Source: Phellopilus nigrolimitatus
Taxonomy: Eukaryota > Basidiomycota > Agaricomycetes > Hymenochaetales > Hymenochaetaceae
DNA: 64,000 nucleotides
Reading direction: 5' to 3'
NCBI GenBank assembly: GCA_021029095.1
Contig: JAJOHG010000003.1
Coordinates: forward strand, 930,001-994,000
Shown: piece by piece, positions 1 to 10,463 of the stretch
Position numbering within the stretch: position 1 is the first letter of the stretch
Layout: each line of letters starts with the position of its first letter
Program-made: the position numbers and the translations under genes
Notes under the pieces: generated by a model
Database searches by the model: none
What the model was told of the DNA's origin: nothing
Seen by the model: the letters and a program-made list of their open reading frames with translations, nothing else

Positions 1-1
1 T

Positions 2-1756
2 GCAAACCAGCCGCTCATCGTACCCATGCTTCTTCGTTTGTCGAACTTCAAGCTCAATTCTTACGTTGTCCTGGTTGTCTCAAAACCTAAGGGTATCACT
101 CTCGTCTTCAAAACGGATCCACTTCAGAATGTAGATATCCACAGCACATTCGATTCCATCACCGTCATCCAGAAATTCATTCAAAAAGAGATCGAGGGTC
201 AGCTTAGGCAGATGTTTCGTGAAGATCTTCCTGGCATCATTCATCGACTCAGTCAGCAGTGGATCAAGAAGTCGACTACCGTGGAAGCTCCATATTTGTT
301 GAAACGACCTTCCATGCAGCATTGGGCAGGTACGGAAACTATGTCTAGTCCAGACATCCCTCTGGCACGTCGGCCTATGTCTTCTGGCCTCCATGGGCAA
401 GGTCCCGCGAGACCCCCTCTGAGCCCGCAGCGGCGACTATCCACTTCACGGAGTGTCTCAGCGAAACCCTCTCTTCCCAATCTTCACGCTTCATCCGACA
501 TTCCAGAATATTCCTACGATCACGACATTGGCTCTTTCACCACGGAGGTCCCCGAGCGAAAAGCCTTCAGTCACTTAGGCCGCATTCACCGCGAGAGCAG
601 GGGTTTAGCCGACCTTGCGGAGGAAGAGAGCGACTTCGACGGGACCGATGGGGCCGGCTCTTTCGACGTGGTCGATTGGGATGACGCCATGACAGACATT
701 GTAGACGGCCGCCCGATGTCTGAGATAAACGTGACCGAGTATGAGAGTATTCCTGCGGTTGGTGGGGGCACGATCACGCGTCCGCGCGTCTACCATGCCT
801 CGTCGCTACTGCATTCCAATGCCGGGACTCCTTCTCACTCGAGGGCACCCTCCTCGGCGCAGCTCACTTCGCCTGCCCTTCAGCGCTTGTCGCAATCCCT
901 TGCAAACGTTCGACAGCCATCCGTGTTGGGGCCATATAGAAATCGACCGTCAATGCCCTCCTCTATGCGTGACAGCTGGGATATCTCGTCTGTGCAAGGA
1001 GATTTGCCTTATCCTGAGCCAAAGATAGCGGTGAATTCTCAACGAACGACTGTAGAGGATGACTTAGACGACTATCCATTCGAAAATGGAAATACTGCAG
1101 ACATTCCTGCGCTCACTCGGCATGAAAGCGTCACTACCACCCAGTCCAGTTCCTCTTCCGTTCCTTCCTCTAGTGCCGTGCAGCTCGACGCGAGCAGTAC
1201 CACTGCATTCGAGCGCTCCGGCCGACGCGCGTCCGTCTCCTCACACCTTACGTCGCCTTTCTCCACAAACTCCGACTCCGCCGATCCGGACGGGGTTGTA
1301 CCGAAGATTGTACTGCGACCGGGAATCAACAACGCAATCTCGCAGCTCTCGCTCCTTAACCGCTCGAACCACACACTTTCTCCATACACACGCACGCTCG
1401 AGCACTTTACGATACGCAGCGTGCCGCCGAAGGCGTTGGTCGCCCGTGGGAACGCCGCTCCCGCGGACCGCCAACCCGTCAAGGCGAAGCGTAAACGCAC
1501 GTACCGGCTCGGTGGAACACCTAAGGGGCAGGATCAGACACAACAGAATATTCCAGTTCTGCAACCTGAAACTACTGGTCCGACTTCTCCGCGTTCGCCA
1601 TTGTCTGCTGCCTCGGATTTCGACGTGTCCGAAATCGACCGCTATTTCCGCTCGCGTGACGACTTTCCACCCCAATTTCACAATAACGTCAACCTAGAAC
1701 CTCCACTCTTGAATCCATCATATGCTCGGCGTCGTTCATCACATCGGAAACTGTAG
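2..1756 (+). CDS. MDM34: ERMES subunit Mdm34, 5'-truncated by the window edge
   Basis: This is the C-terminal part of Mdm34, the mitochondrial outer-membrane subunit of the ERMES complex that tethers ER to mitochondria and moves phospholipids between them. The open frame runs in from the left edge, so the N-terminus is missing. The first ~95 residues show the end of the SMP lipid-binding domain, including LRLSNFKLNSYVVLVVSK, KTDPLQNVDIHSTFDS and the family hallmark DLPGIIHRLSQQW. The rest is the Ser/Pro-rich, low-complexity tail usual for the family, with a basic patch (KAKRKRTYRLG) near residue 490 and the stop at 1754-1756. The visible part is a single exon. It converges on the Virilizer-like gene, with only 67 bp between the stop codons. 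Family identity is secure; the function of the tail is unknown. Confidence 0.93.
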   Translation, partial: ANQPLIVPMLLRLSNFKLNSYVVLVVSKPKGITLVFKTDPLQNVDIHSTFDSITVIQKFIQKEIEGQLRQMFREDLPGIIHRLSQQWIKKSTTVEAPYLLKRPSMQHWAGTETMSSPDIPLARRPMSSGLHGQGPARPPLSPQRRLSTSRSVSAKPSLPNLHASSDIPEYSYDHDIGSFTTEVPERKAFSHLGRIHRESRGLADLAEEESDFDGTDGAGSFDVVDWDDAMTDIVDGRPMSEINVTEYESIPAVGGGTITRPRVYHASSLLHSNAGTPSHSRAPSSAQLTSPALQRLSQSLANVRQPSVLGPYRNRPSMPSSMRDSWDISSVQGDLPYPEPKIAVNSQRTTVEDDLDDYPFENGNTADIPALTRHESVTTTQSSSSSVPSSSAVQLDASSTTAFERSGRRASVSSHLTSPFSTNSDSADPDGVVPKIVLRPGINNAISQLSLLNRSNHTLSPYTRTLEHFTIRSVPPKALVARGNAAPADRQPVKAKRKRTYRLGGTPKGQDQTQQNIPVLQPETTGPTSPRSPLSAASDFDVSEIDRYFRSRDDFPPQFHNNVNLEPPLLNPSYARRRSSHRKL

Positions 1757-1823
1757 GACACACTGTATAATACATATATAATTACTGTAGCTGTTAATGA
1801 TTACAACACTCGCATTGCATAGA

Positions 1824-4800
1824 CTATTGCTGATAGTAAGTCGGATTCATTGGGAGACTGGGATCGATTGGTAGTGGCCGATGAGGAGAGGGAAAGGTTA
1901 ACGGAGGTGGAGGGGAGGAAGACAGATTCAGCGGAACAATAGACGATGGCCCTTGCTCGAAGTCCTGTAATGATGTCAAAAAAGTGCATCCACAGAATAA
2001 AACAAAGAGCGACTTACGTCCACATGCATGCTTGGCAAGCGGCTCGTATTCTGTCTGGATGCGGAAAGCTGACGCAACTGGCGAAAGTCGTTATTTAAGT
2101 ACGTCTTCGTCAGACCTTTCACCTCTGGTGACCTCAGCAGCGCGTTCGGCGGGGACACCGTGACCATACCAAGCATTTCAGCGGATTGCGCGGGAGACCT
2201 CCGCGTCGGTGTTGATGGTATAGGTACAGGTGGGGCGAGAAGTTCCTCCCACTGATCGAGCGGTAGCGTAAAGTTGTACGCCATGGGAATAAGCGTGGGT
2301 GGAGAGCGCGGTGTGCCCGCAACTGCCCAGCGTGTCTTCATGGCATCTAACTTCGTCTTCTCGCCGACGGGTAGTATGTCAGCTGTCCATCGTAGTATGT
2401 TTCCGAGGGATTGTTCCGTTAGTCCGCGAAGGACAAGCATACCAGTACTATTGTCAAGCGGCGTAACGCTTTCAAGGACCTGGAAGAGTGGCTCTGCCAG
2501 ATCTGGGAGGACGTGCCCGTCGTTGATTGACTTGGATATTTGCTCGAGGCTTTCGCCGAACTCCTGGGCGTTCTTCTCGTTGAAAAGCGGTATCTTGGAA
2601 TTGCGGAAGATGCGAGGAAGTGCATTAAAAACATACATTCGGCCGCAGCGGGTCGCCCGGAAGAGTACCGACGCAATCAGCATCCATAATTCTGGTTCAG
2701 CCTCTGAAAGTTGTGTACTGAGTGAGATCGCCAAGCTCTCGATGCCTTCGTACATAAAGTCGGTCTCCAAGATTGAGCTCAGATTCGACAGCAATATCTT
2801 CGCGTTACCATCGTCGTTCGAAAGCGTGTCAGTCGCCCATTCAGATAAGTTCGACGTGCTCCGCATGAGTGCGGAAAGGACGTTGATCGAGCTCGTAACT
2901 TTCCAATGGGCCATGCGCTGATGCAGTGAGTCAGCGCTAGAATTTCGCACAAGTGTTATGGCCCTCTCCAAACTCTGTTGTTCCTCAAGTAGTAGCCATT
3001 CCGCCACGCCCACACCTGCATTGTCTAGGTCCCTGAAGCGTCGCATAAGATGCACCCGATTGTCGCATTCCTGCAGTGCATAGAACGCGTGCAGCTCGGA
3101 TAGGACCGCTGGAAGTACCTGTCGGACCCATAGACGCTGACCATCTTCATGTCCGGGACCCCACGCATCTGCTTGCCTGAACGGCAACATGTGATCAAAT
3201 AACCAGAATACCTGCGTTGTGTGATGTACGGCGTCGTGAGCGTTCGGCGCAGCAGCGTGTGCAAAGAGTGCTCTAAGAACGGACGCCGCGGCCTGAGATG
3301 TAGACGTACGAGGGACGATAAGTGCGGAAAGTATGGATACACATGACTGCCGAACAGCGTGAGCAGCGGTGCAGACTGCACTTTCCTGCGCGTAGATCAT
3401 GTCCGCAGAATCGGTATAGACGAATATGTCTGTAGATGAACGCGTCAACGACAAGAGGTGGCGACTAGACACGGGGTAAACCGGGAGCAGGTGCAAAAGG
3501 AGACCAAAAAGATTGTCGCAAGTTTGGAAAATCGCTGCAATCTCTTTTTCTGATTTGTGTAACGGGACGGAAAGGCCAAATTGATTCCGAAGATCAGCGC
3601 TGCTCTGAGCAAGGTGCTGTATAAGGTACGCAGATAGATTATTGAAGCCTTCATCCCACAGAGTTTCCAGGACTTCCTGTTCTCCGTTTGTATGTCTTGA
3701 AATTACATCCGCAACGATGGCGATCGCAACGCGGAGATCTCTCCACCTTTCCACGTCATCAAGTGCATCCGGAGCCCTCGTCAGCAACCTAATTGCACCC
3801 CTGATCCCTTCCCTCGCCATTCCCGAGACGCGCTTCAATGCCACAACCTCGTCGTCTGTAATGTAGTTCAAAGGTGCTTGCAGGTTCTGCATGACCTTGA
3901 CAAAATCCGCGCGGAGCATCGAACTCGGCTGAGCGGCCAGGGTCTGTAGAATGTGCTCCGCATCGATGCCTGCCTGCGAGGGAAGGTCGTCGTCCAGAGG
4001 TAGCATGCATTCCAGGCGATATGCCATTTGACGCATGAGCATGAGATGATTGACGATCTAATAGCACAGGTCAGGGGTATGAATGAACAGGATATCAGAT
4101 TTCATACCTCCTTGTAGCCGTCAACAGTTTGCCAAAGTCGCAGCACGGCCAGTGTTCGCTCACGGCAGCCCTCGACGGGCACACTGTCGGACCATGCATA
4201 CACTGCCACTACCGCAGCAACGCCCACGACAGCTCTCAAAAACGCAATGAAGTCATCATGCGAAGCCATGTCGCTATTTTGCCATATCGTCGGTGGATGA
4301 AGGAGATGATGCGCAGGAGGCGGGTTCTCGAGGAGCCGATCGAGTACCTCATTATTCGAAATCATATTCTCGAGCCATATTCCAAAGGAGTTCTCCTCCG
4401 CCGCAACCTCTTTTACCAGAGCTGCCGCAGCCCCGAACGGGGACTGTGTGTTCAGAAAAGAGTCTTCCAAGACTTCCCAGCCCTTTACTCTTTCGTATAG
4501 CCTGCTCGCGGCACGCCTTGCGCCGTTGTCGTACGTAGAATTGTCCCGAATAGAGGTGATCGCTTCGAGGGTGCACTGATTGTTTAACTGTCGTGACACG
4601 TCGAGGCTGGCCGCTGCATCGAGGAGATAAAGAAGGGTAGGGCGATCTAGATTCGCTACTGTATACATTTGCGCTAAATCAATATTTTCAGTGATGAACC
4701 GGACCAATAGAGGATGCTGAGGAGCACACTGCGAAAGTAGCTTTGCGAGAAAATACGCCTGATCGTCATTCTTTAGAAAAAAAAATCAATATTGTTCCAA

Positions 4801-5697
4801 CAGCAAATATAATTTGGCTACCAACAAATTCACTGACTGAGTCGCCAAGTTTGACTGCAAAGTTCTTCAGCACATTCTCATCCACAGCGTCTGAAACGGG
4901 CCTGGCAGTCATGTCGACAGCTTTTTCAAGATTCAGATCGTCGAGACCATTTTTCAAGTCAGAATACAGGTGAGGAAAGTTCTTTTCTTCCCAGTCTTCG
5001 TTTGACGGCTTCAAGCAAAACATAAGTCGGATGATCAGCGTTAAGTTCGGACAATCTGGAACTAATGTCAACAAGCTCCGGGCTAGTTCGGTCGGGTCAA
5101 TATTATTCGCTGGGTCCAAAGCAGAAGGAAGCGCATTGTACGAGACATGTGGCAATTGGCGGGGCTCGTACGTCTGGAATGAGGTGGATCCTTCGGAGAC
5201 GATGTCGCCATACACAGCAAGAGACAGCTTTTCAAACTTGCCGCGTATGATCATAAGGCGCGTGGCAAACTGAGGAAGGAAAGATGATCAGGTTAAATAG
5301 CATAGACGAGAAACAAGGAACGCACATCACACCTCGGTAGTCCCAGCATTGACAGAAAAAGTGACCTGGCCTCCCTGGTAAGCAATGGAGGTGGGTATAA
5401 GCGCGTTGCTTGGCTTTGGCTTGCTCTTGCTGTCTACAGTGACGGGGTGGGCGTTGAAGTAGACATCAAGATACAGCGAGCTGGGTTCCGTTACACTGTG
5501 TGTGTACGTTAGCTCAGCTCAGTAGCAGGAACCTGCGAGACTTTCGCGCACGCTACGATATCATCCTGTTGCTTGAAGGGGCGTGTGCCAGTAGGGAATA
5601 TACACAGAGAGCGGACGCAAACTGGTGATGCAAAGCGAACTGCAGCGAGATTTGAGGCGGGACCGGACGGTTCGAGGATGACCCATTGCAGCAGCAT
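1824..5697 (-). CDS. Virilizer/VIRMA-like protein (predicted m6A-writer scaffold)
   Basis: Six exons fit: 5697-5552, 5495-5333, 5269 to ~4829, ~4771 to ~4109, a long exon from ~4060 to about 2014, and a short last exon ending at the TAG at 1824. The N-terminus has the Virilizer_N pattern: LLQWVILEPSGPASNLAAVRF, FASPVCVRSLCIFPTGT, then EPSSLYLDVYFNAHP and a STSFQTYEP region. The remaining ~900 residues are helical, without catalytic motifs, and end in a proline-rich tail (SSSPPPPLTFP). In animals and plants VIRMA scaffolds the WTAP-METTL3 complex that methylates mRNA; related fungal proteins are annotated only by domain. The start at 5697 is the ATG directly before the conserved LLQW strand. 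It is transcribed divergently from ORM. The domain call is good; an m6A role is inference. Confidence 0.75.
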
Positions 5698-5899
5698 TCT
5701 GAGCTGACCGTCGTCGTTGTCTTGTCGTCGTCAGAAGCGTGGCCGACGTCGGTATCGGCAAACGTGCCTTCTAATTCAGCGACGTCCATTATAGGTCACG
5801 TGAACTGCCACGTGGTCCGGACTTATGAAGTGCTGCGGCCAATTATTACTGCTCGCATCGCCTTACCGCAGCTCACCGTTCTCCTCGTCGACAACAACT
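5698..5899. promoter_or_regulatory. Divergent promoter between VIRMA-like and ORM genes, with two CACGTG boxes
   Basis: Only 202 bp separate the two start codons, so this segment must carry both core promoters. Two perfect palindromic CACGTG E-boxes lie at 5797-5802 and 5809-5814, 12 bp apart, about 90-100 bp from each ATG. CACGTG is the site of bHLH factors of the Cbf1/USF type. Factor identity and function are inferred. Confidence 0.5.
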
Positions 5900-6903
5900 A
5901 TGACGATGCCTTCTCCCGCCATCAAGCTCCCACCTATCCAAATTACCTCGACGCATCTCTCGCCAACACGCCATGTCGCCAACCTCAAAGCCCGTGGCCG
6001 CTCGAATAGCATCGTTAAGGTCGAACAGGTCACTGAGAATCAGGAGCAGGTTCTCGACCAAAGTCTCTACGCTAACATCAACGCTGAATGGGTAAATCGC
6101 AAAGGTACGTTAACCTCATAAAAATGCATTAAAGCTTTCTTTGTGTGTTCGTGCCTATTTAACTCAATTGTATTGTTTGTACATTCGACCGGCACAGGCG
6201 CATGGGCCATGCACCCGCTACTCATTCTCACCGGGAAAGCGCTCATCGACAGTATACCGGGCATGACACAGCAAGTCAGCTGGACATCGGTCAACCTCCT
6301 TTACATGGCAGTACGTCCCCGATGGTTTCTGTGACAGCATGTTCTTTCATTGATCATCTATATAGCTATCATATTTAATGTTTCATTATGTTACCGGCAT
6401 CCCCTTCCACAATGATATGCACGGAGGGGCGTATGACGACCTCACACTCTGGGAGCAGATTGATGATGGTGCGCAGTACACCCCTGCCAAGAAGTGGTTG
6501 CTTTGTGTTCCTATCGCTCTGTGCGTCAGATATATGTTTTATTTTTGCTTTTATATTCTAACTCTAAACAGCTTCCTCCTCTCCACTCATTACACACACT
6601 ACAACCCCTGGGTCTTCGCAATAAATGTGACCGCACTCGTCTTTTGCCTATTGCCCAAGCTGCCGATGGTATGTGTCAATGCGAGCGCGGCGCACCCATC
6701 ACTTTGTTCTACACTATTACCTGCTATCTCCATTCTAACATACTCTGCAGTTCCACCATAAGCGCCTGCGCTTCCTTCCCGATGACGCCGGATCGGGTGT
6801 CTCGACGCCAATCACCCCGAATTTCCCGCCTTCGGGACGTCAATCGCCGGCGAACGGAGACGTCAACAGCACGCCGAAACCTGCAGATTCCACTCTAGAC
6901 TAA
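5900..6903 (+). CDS. ORM1: ORM/ORMDL family sphingolipid regulator
   Basis: Orm proteins are ER membrane proteins that bind and restrain serine palmitoyltransferase, the first enzyme of sphingolipid synthesis. Five exons fit exactly: 5900-6104, 6198-6310, 6366-6520, 6572-6668, 6751-6903, giving ~223 residues. Family signatures include NRKGAWAMHPLLILTGKALI, DSIPGMTQQVSWTSVN, FHNDMHGGAYDDLTLWEQID, GAQYTPAKKWLLCVPIALFL and STHYTHYNPWVF. Hydrophobic stretches match the usual four membrane segments. The N-terminal tail contains RGRSNSIV, resembling the Ypk1-phosphorylated serines that relieve Orm inhibition in yeast, so the same control is plausible. The C-terminus ends in a Ser/Thr/Pro tail longer than in yeast. 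Identification is very secure. Confidence 0.96.
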
Positions 6904-7217
6904 AGGATCCTTTCATTCGGACACGCTCTCACTTTTTTATATAGCTTTACTGTGCTTTCTTTGAACTCATCAATCGCACTAGTGGGAAGGGGGATCCTAA
7001 CTCTGAATCTGCAATCCATACATGTCTAATCTACATACATACTTCATTATCGGCAATATAATTCAATCCAACCCATCTGCTTGGTACTTGCTCGTTGCAC
7101 TCACCATAGGCGCCCTAGAGCGTTTGATCTTGTACGGTGATCCATCTGCCGTCTACAATGGGAATAGATTTCTGCTATTTTTTTTTTCTTCAGTCACTCT
7201 TAGTTCCCTATCTTCCG
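6904..7217. other. Convergent 3' intergenic region
   Basis: Shared 3' flank of ORM and MTD1. It is AT-rich with a T9 run near 7180; I see no gene. Confidence 0.6.
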
Positions 7218-8795
7218 TCAATCCTTTCGGAGATCCCTCAACAGCTCGTTATACCGGCGCAGCCTCAACCTGATCGTTGCACATAAAAGCCCATGAGTCA
7301 GTACCGATCGAGTCGGGCCTTGAGGATGTGTTATTTGTCACTCACAAATTGCGCAGCAGCATTAGAATGGTCACCTTTCCGACCGCGGGGATGTATATCG
7401 ACGCCTGAACGAAAACCAGACAATCAGAAATTGAATGGGGAGGACTTAGAGGGTCCGCAAACACACCTTCTCGCGCACGTCCTTCTCAAAGTTCTTCTCC
7501 GACGCGACGTTAACGCACACGCATCCGTCCTTCAGCTGTGCTGTCGGCACTTTATAATTCGCGCTCGGAACCGCGCCCACCACTACGTCCGACAGTGCAA
7601 TGCACGCCTCGATGCTTAGCGTGCATGGGTGTACGACATGATGCGGATGGTAACGTCGTGCCCCACCTTCGTTTTCGGTTCTGCGGGCGCTTGGGCGCTT
7701 CGTGTACTCTTGAATGGAGTCGATGTCGACGGAGAACACGCGTGAGCCGTCGTTCGCAAGCAGCGCGGCGAGCGGCCGGCCGACGACTTCTGACCTGCAA
7801 ACACACGCGCACGTGCATGCCACCGTCGAATCGAAATGAAACTTAGTAGCAAGTAACGCGAACGGACCTACCGGTTTATGACGGTGATAGTCTTCCCGTA
7901 GGCTCGGTCGCCGTACTTTAAAACCTTATTGTACACGCCGGCATGCTCGAGGCACTTGACAATCGCGAGCGGCGTGCACGGGAGGATCGACTTGACCGTG
8001 CCTGCAGGCGGATCGTCCGATAAGATTGGCACGGACGCGGGTACGGACGCGGTTGACGCAGATTGCTGAGATAGAGCAGACAAAAGCGACGTGGGCTCGA
8101 TAAATCGAATACTAGACATCGAACACAAGGTTTTATGCGAGGATGTGAGCGCATACACGCAGGTTGGAGTACATAGACGACGTTACTTGTGGTAGAGGTT
8201 GTAGTGGAACTTGATGTTGAGACCCTCAACATCTTTGACGGGACTAACTACCTGTAAGAGCTCGTTAACGGAGTTCGGAAGAAGATAACACTGAAGACGC
8301 TCACTTGTTGTAAATAATGGTCCTTTTGGAAAGTCAGTCAACACAAATTCGTTCGCCAGCTCGTCGGCGCACACAGACCTGCTGTCCTCCGAAAATCGGA
8401 TAGTACACCTGCAACCAGTTTTTCTTAGCTGCGATCTTTTGAGGCTAACTGTGATCTCTGCGACGCACCATAATACCATCCACGCTCTTGTCCTCGTTCG
8501 CTTCGATGATCGCTTCCTCAACGCCATCACCTTCTCCGAGATCGGTCGACACCGCTGCGCCCGTTGTGCGCAGCACAAACTCGACACCGAGGTCTTCGCA
8601 CTGCTTCTTTGTGAACAGCGCATAGTTGTGACTTGGTGCGGATGACGTCGAGAGGATGCCGACAAGTTTTGGCGGACGCGTGCACGCTGCGAGCGCCGCC
8701 TTGACCTCTGCGCGGAATGTGTCTGCGATGGCATCCGCTTTCATAAGCATACCCTTCCCTGTGCTCTCATCTGCATGTACGGGGTCCGACGCCAT
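7218..8795 (-). CDS. MTD1: NAD-dependent methylenetetrahydrofolate dehydrogenase (Mtd1)
   Basis: This cytosolic enzyme oxidises 5,10-methylene-THF to 5,10-methenyl-THF with NAD+ in one-carbon and purine metabolism. Eight exons keep one frame: 8795-8469, 8408-8379, 8322-8305, 8251-8187, 8111-7872, 7794-7467, 7404-7346, 7269-7218, giving ~372 residues. Conserved blocks are EEAIIEANEDKSVDGIMVYY, PIFGGQQDHYLQQVV, KDVEGLN, KSILPCTPLAIVKCLEHAG, RSEVVGRPLAALLANDG, a SDVVVGAVPSANYKVPT stretch and EKASIYIPAVGKVTILMLLR. It follows the yeast MTD1 layout rather than the bifunctional FolD or trifunctional C1-synthase. The third exon is only 18 nt (DHYLQQ). A longer frame opens at 8879, but the ATG at 8795 (MASDP) is the likelier cytosolic start. 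A fungal insert of ~25 residues lies after LYHNIRFIEP. Confidence 0.95.
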
Positions 8796-9132
8796 ATTAT
8801 TGCGCAGCACGGATGCAAGAGGTTGGTGAAGCAACCGACGCACAAGCGCTGTTGCCAAAAAAATAAAATAGTAGAGCATTGCAAACCACGTGGCAGGATT
8901 AACCTTTCCTTCTTTTATCGTTCATAAACATAACAGCAGTGTGGAGAGTAAAAGTAACAACCAATGGAATTGGTAAATGAAAGCTACCAGGAAAACAAGC
9001 AGGGGAATCGAGAAATGTACATCACCGGCTGCTGTCTTTAAGTAATATACAACTTCGTCCGAATTGAACAAAGGAAAAGATACATACAACAATCGACCGT
9101 CTTCTCGTCATCAAAGCTGACCCAGAATGAAA
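8796..9132. other. Short intergenic region between two minus-strand genes
   Basis: Holds the MTD1 5' flank and the 3' flank of the inhibitor-2 gene. No coding potential or repeats seen. Confidence 0.5.
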
Positions 9133-10120
9133 TCATGGTGCGCCATTCACTCGAGGACTCTCATCAACGGGTCCTTCTTCCATTGAAGTATCTCCATCCT
9201 TCGCTTCTTCGTCGTCTTCCTCTTCAATCAACTTCTGTGCTTTCTGTACACACAAAACAAAGGGCCTCAGCTATGTCATTGAGAAGCCGAGAGATCATAA
9301 ATAACCTTCATAGCTTCCGCTTCATTGGAATAATGTCTTCCTCTCGCACGCAGGAAAGCCCTATGTTTTGCTAAAGCTAGAACAACCACACAGCGGGCAT
9401 TAATACCATGGCATCAAAGTAGAGAGCAAAACAACTGACCCTCTTCATCCATCTCCTCTTCTTCCACTTCTCCACTCTCCACGAAGTCAGTCTGAAGCTC
9501 TTTGCCAATCGCTTCATTGGGTAGACTAAAGCTTGTACTTCGACTAGAAGATCCGCTGCCGGACCTACCAGAAACGGACGGCTTCCCCGTGCTTGAGAAG
9601 GACGTCCGGCGCGATCCGTTCTCACTGGGATCAGGTGTCGTACCGCGAGAAGAGAACTGAGCTTGAGTAGGCGAAGTATTGTAGCCGATTGAAGAGCTCG
9701 CTCTGCCGCCAAGATCTAGAGATGGAATATCTGTCCATAGCGTTGTATGCACTTAACAGACATGCGATTTGATAAAAGCTATTGACTCACCGCCTTCAAT
9801 CTCGTCAGTCTCTGCATTGTAGCGCACATACGGAGTCTTCGGTTCTGTGATCTTCATCAAACTGTCCTTCTGGATCTCTGTCAATGCGATGTTCTGCTCG
9901 TCCCATTGCAAACTGCATCCACAAAGAAGAGTGAACACGACAAGACATTAGTTTCAAAAGTCAATACTGACTGGTTACCCGAGCCGGGAGTTGTCACAGG
10001 GCTTGGGCTGATAATAGGCGCGTTCTTCAAGATTCCTTTTGGCTTAGTTGCAGCCGACAATGTGCGATGCAGCGGTGCGTGGTGGGGGACGTCGCCCATC
10101 GGTTCCTCGGCTGTCGACAT
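9133..10120 (-). CDS. GLC8: Protein phosphatase inhibitor 2 (IPP-2/Glc8 family)
   Basis: This regulates protein phosphatase 1 (PP1/Glc7), acting as inhibitor and chaperone. Five exons fit: 10120-9972, 9912-9791, 9730-9440, 9376-9306, 9243-9133, giving ~247 residues. All three family anchors are present in order: the PP1-docking KGILKN near residue 28, [18 protein letters not shown] with [11 protein letters not shown] in the middle, and [17 protein letters not shown] near the C-terminus. An acidic segment ([10 protein letters not shown]) precedes the last anchor, and the tail is acidic. The Ser-rich linker and the KITEPKTPY threonine resemble the GSK3/Pho85 phosphosite region of the family. 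The ATG at 10120 begins MSTAEE, a typical short N-terminus. Divergent from the UPF0652 gene. Confidence 0.93.
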
Positions 10121-10463
10121 CGTCGATAAAGGCGAAGTGAGATCGATGACACAGATCAGGCAATAATAGCAAGCAGGATTTCAAGAACCGGAAATTCTTG
10201 CCGAATTGAAGAATAAAGGAGGCTGGAAAGCAGACGCAAGTTGGGAGGGATGAAACTAGACTGTTAGTGTTACATGTAGACAAGCACGCGCCGCAGGTGA
10301 CAAGTCGCTCAAATGGGAACACGTAAAGTATCCGTGGGAACGGACATGTCGACCAATCGTGACCGTCGAAAAGTTCGAAGGTGGAGACGTGCGGCGAGTA
10401 CTCGAGTCCGCTATCGTGCACATTGAGCTCAAGTTTCGCCATCGACGTTGTCAGAACTTAAGC
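10121..10463. promoter_or_regulatory. Divergent promoter of the inhibitor-2 and UPF0652 genes
   Basis: This 343-bp gap separates two divergent start codons. A CCAAT box lies at 10353-10357, about 110 bp upstream of the plus-strand ATG. No TATA box is evident. Confidence 0.45.
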
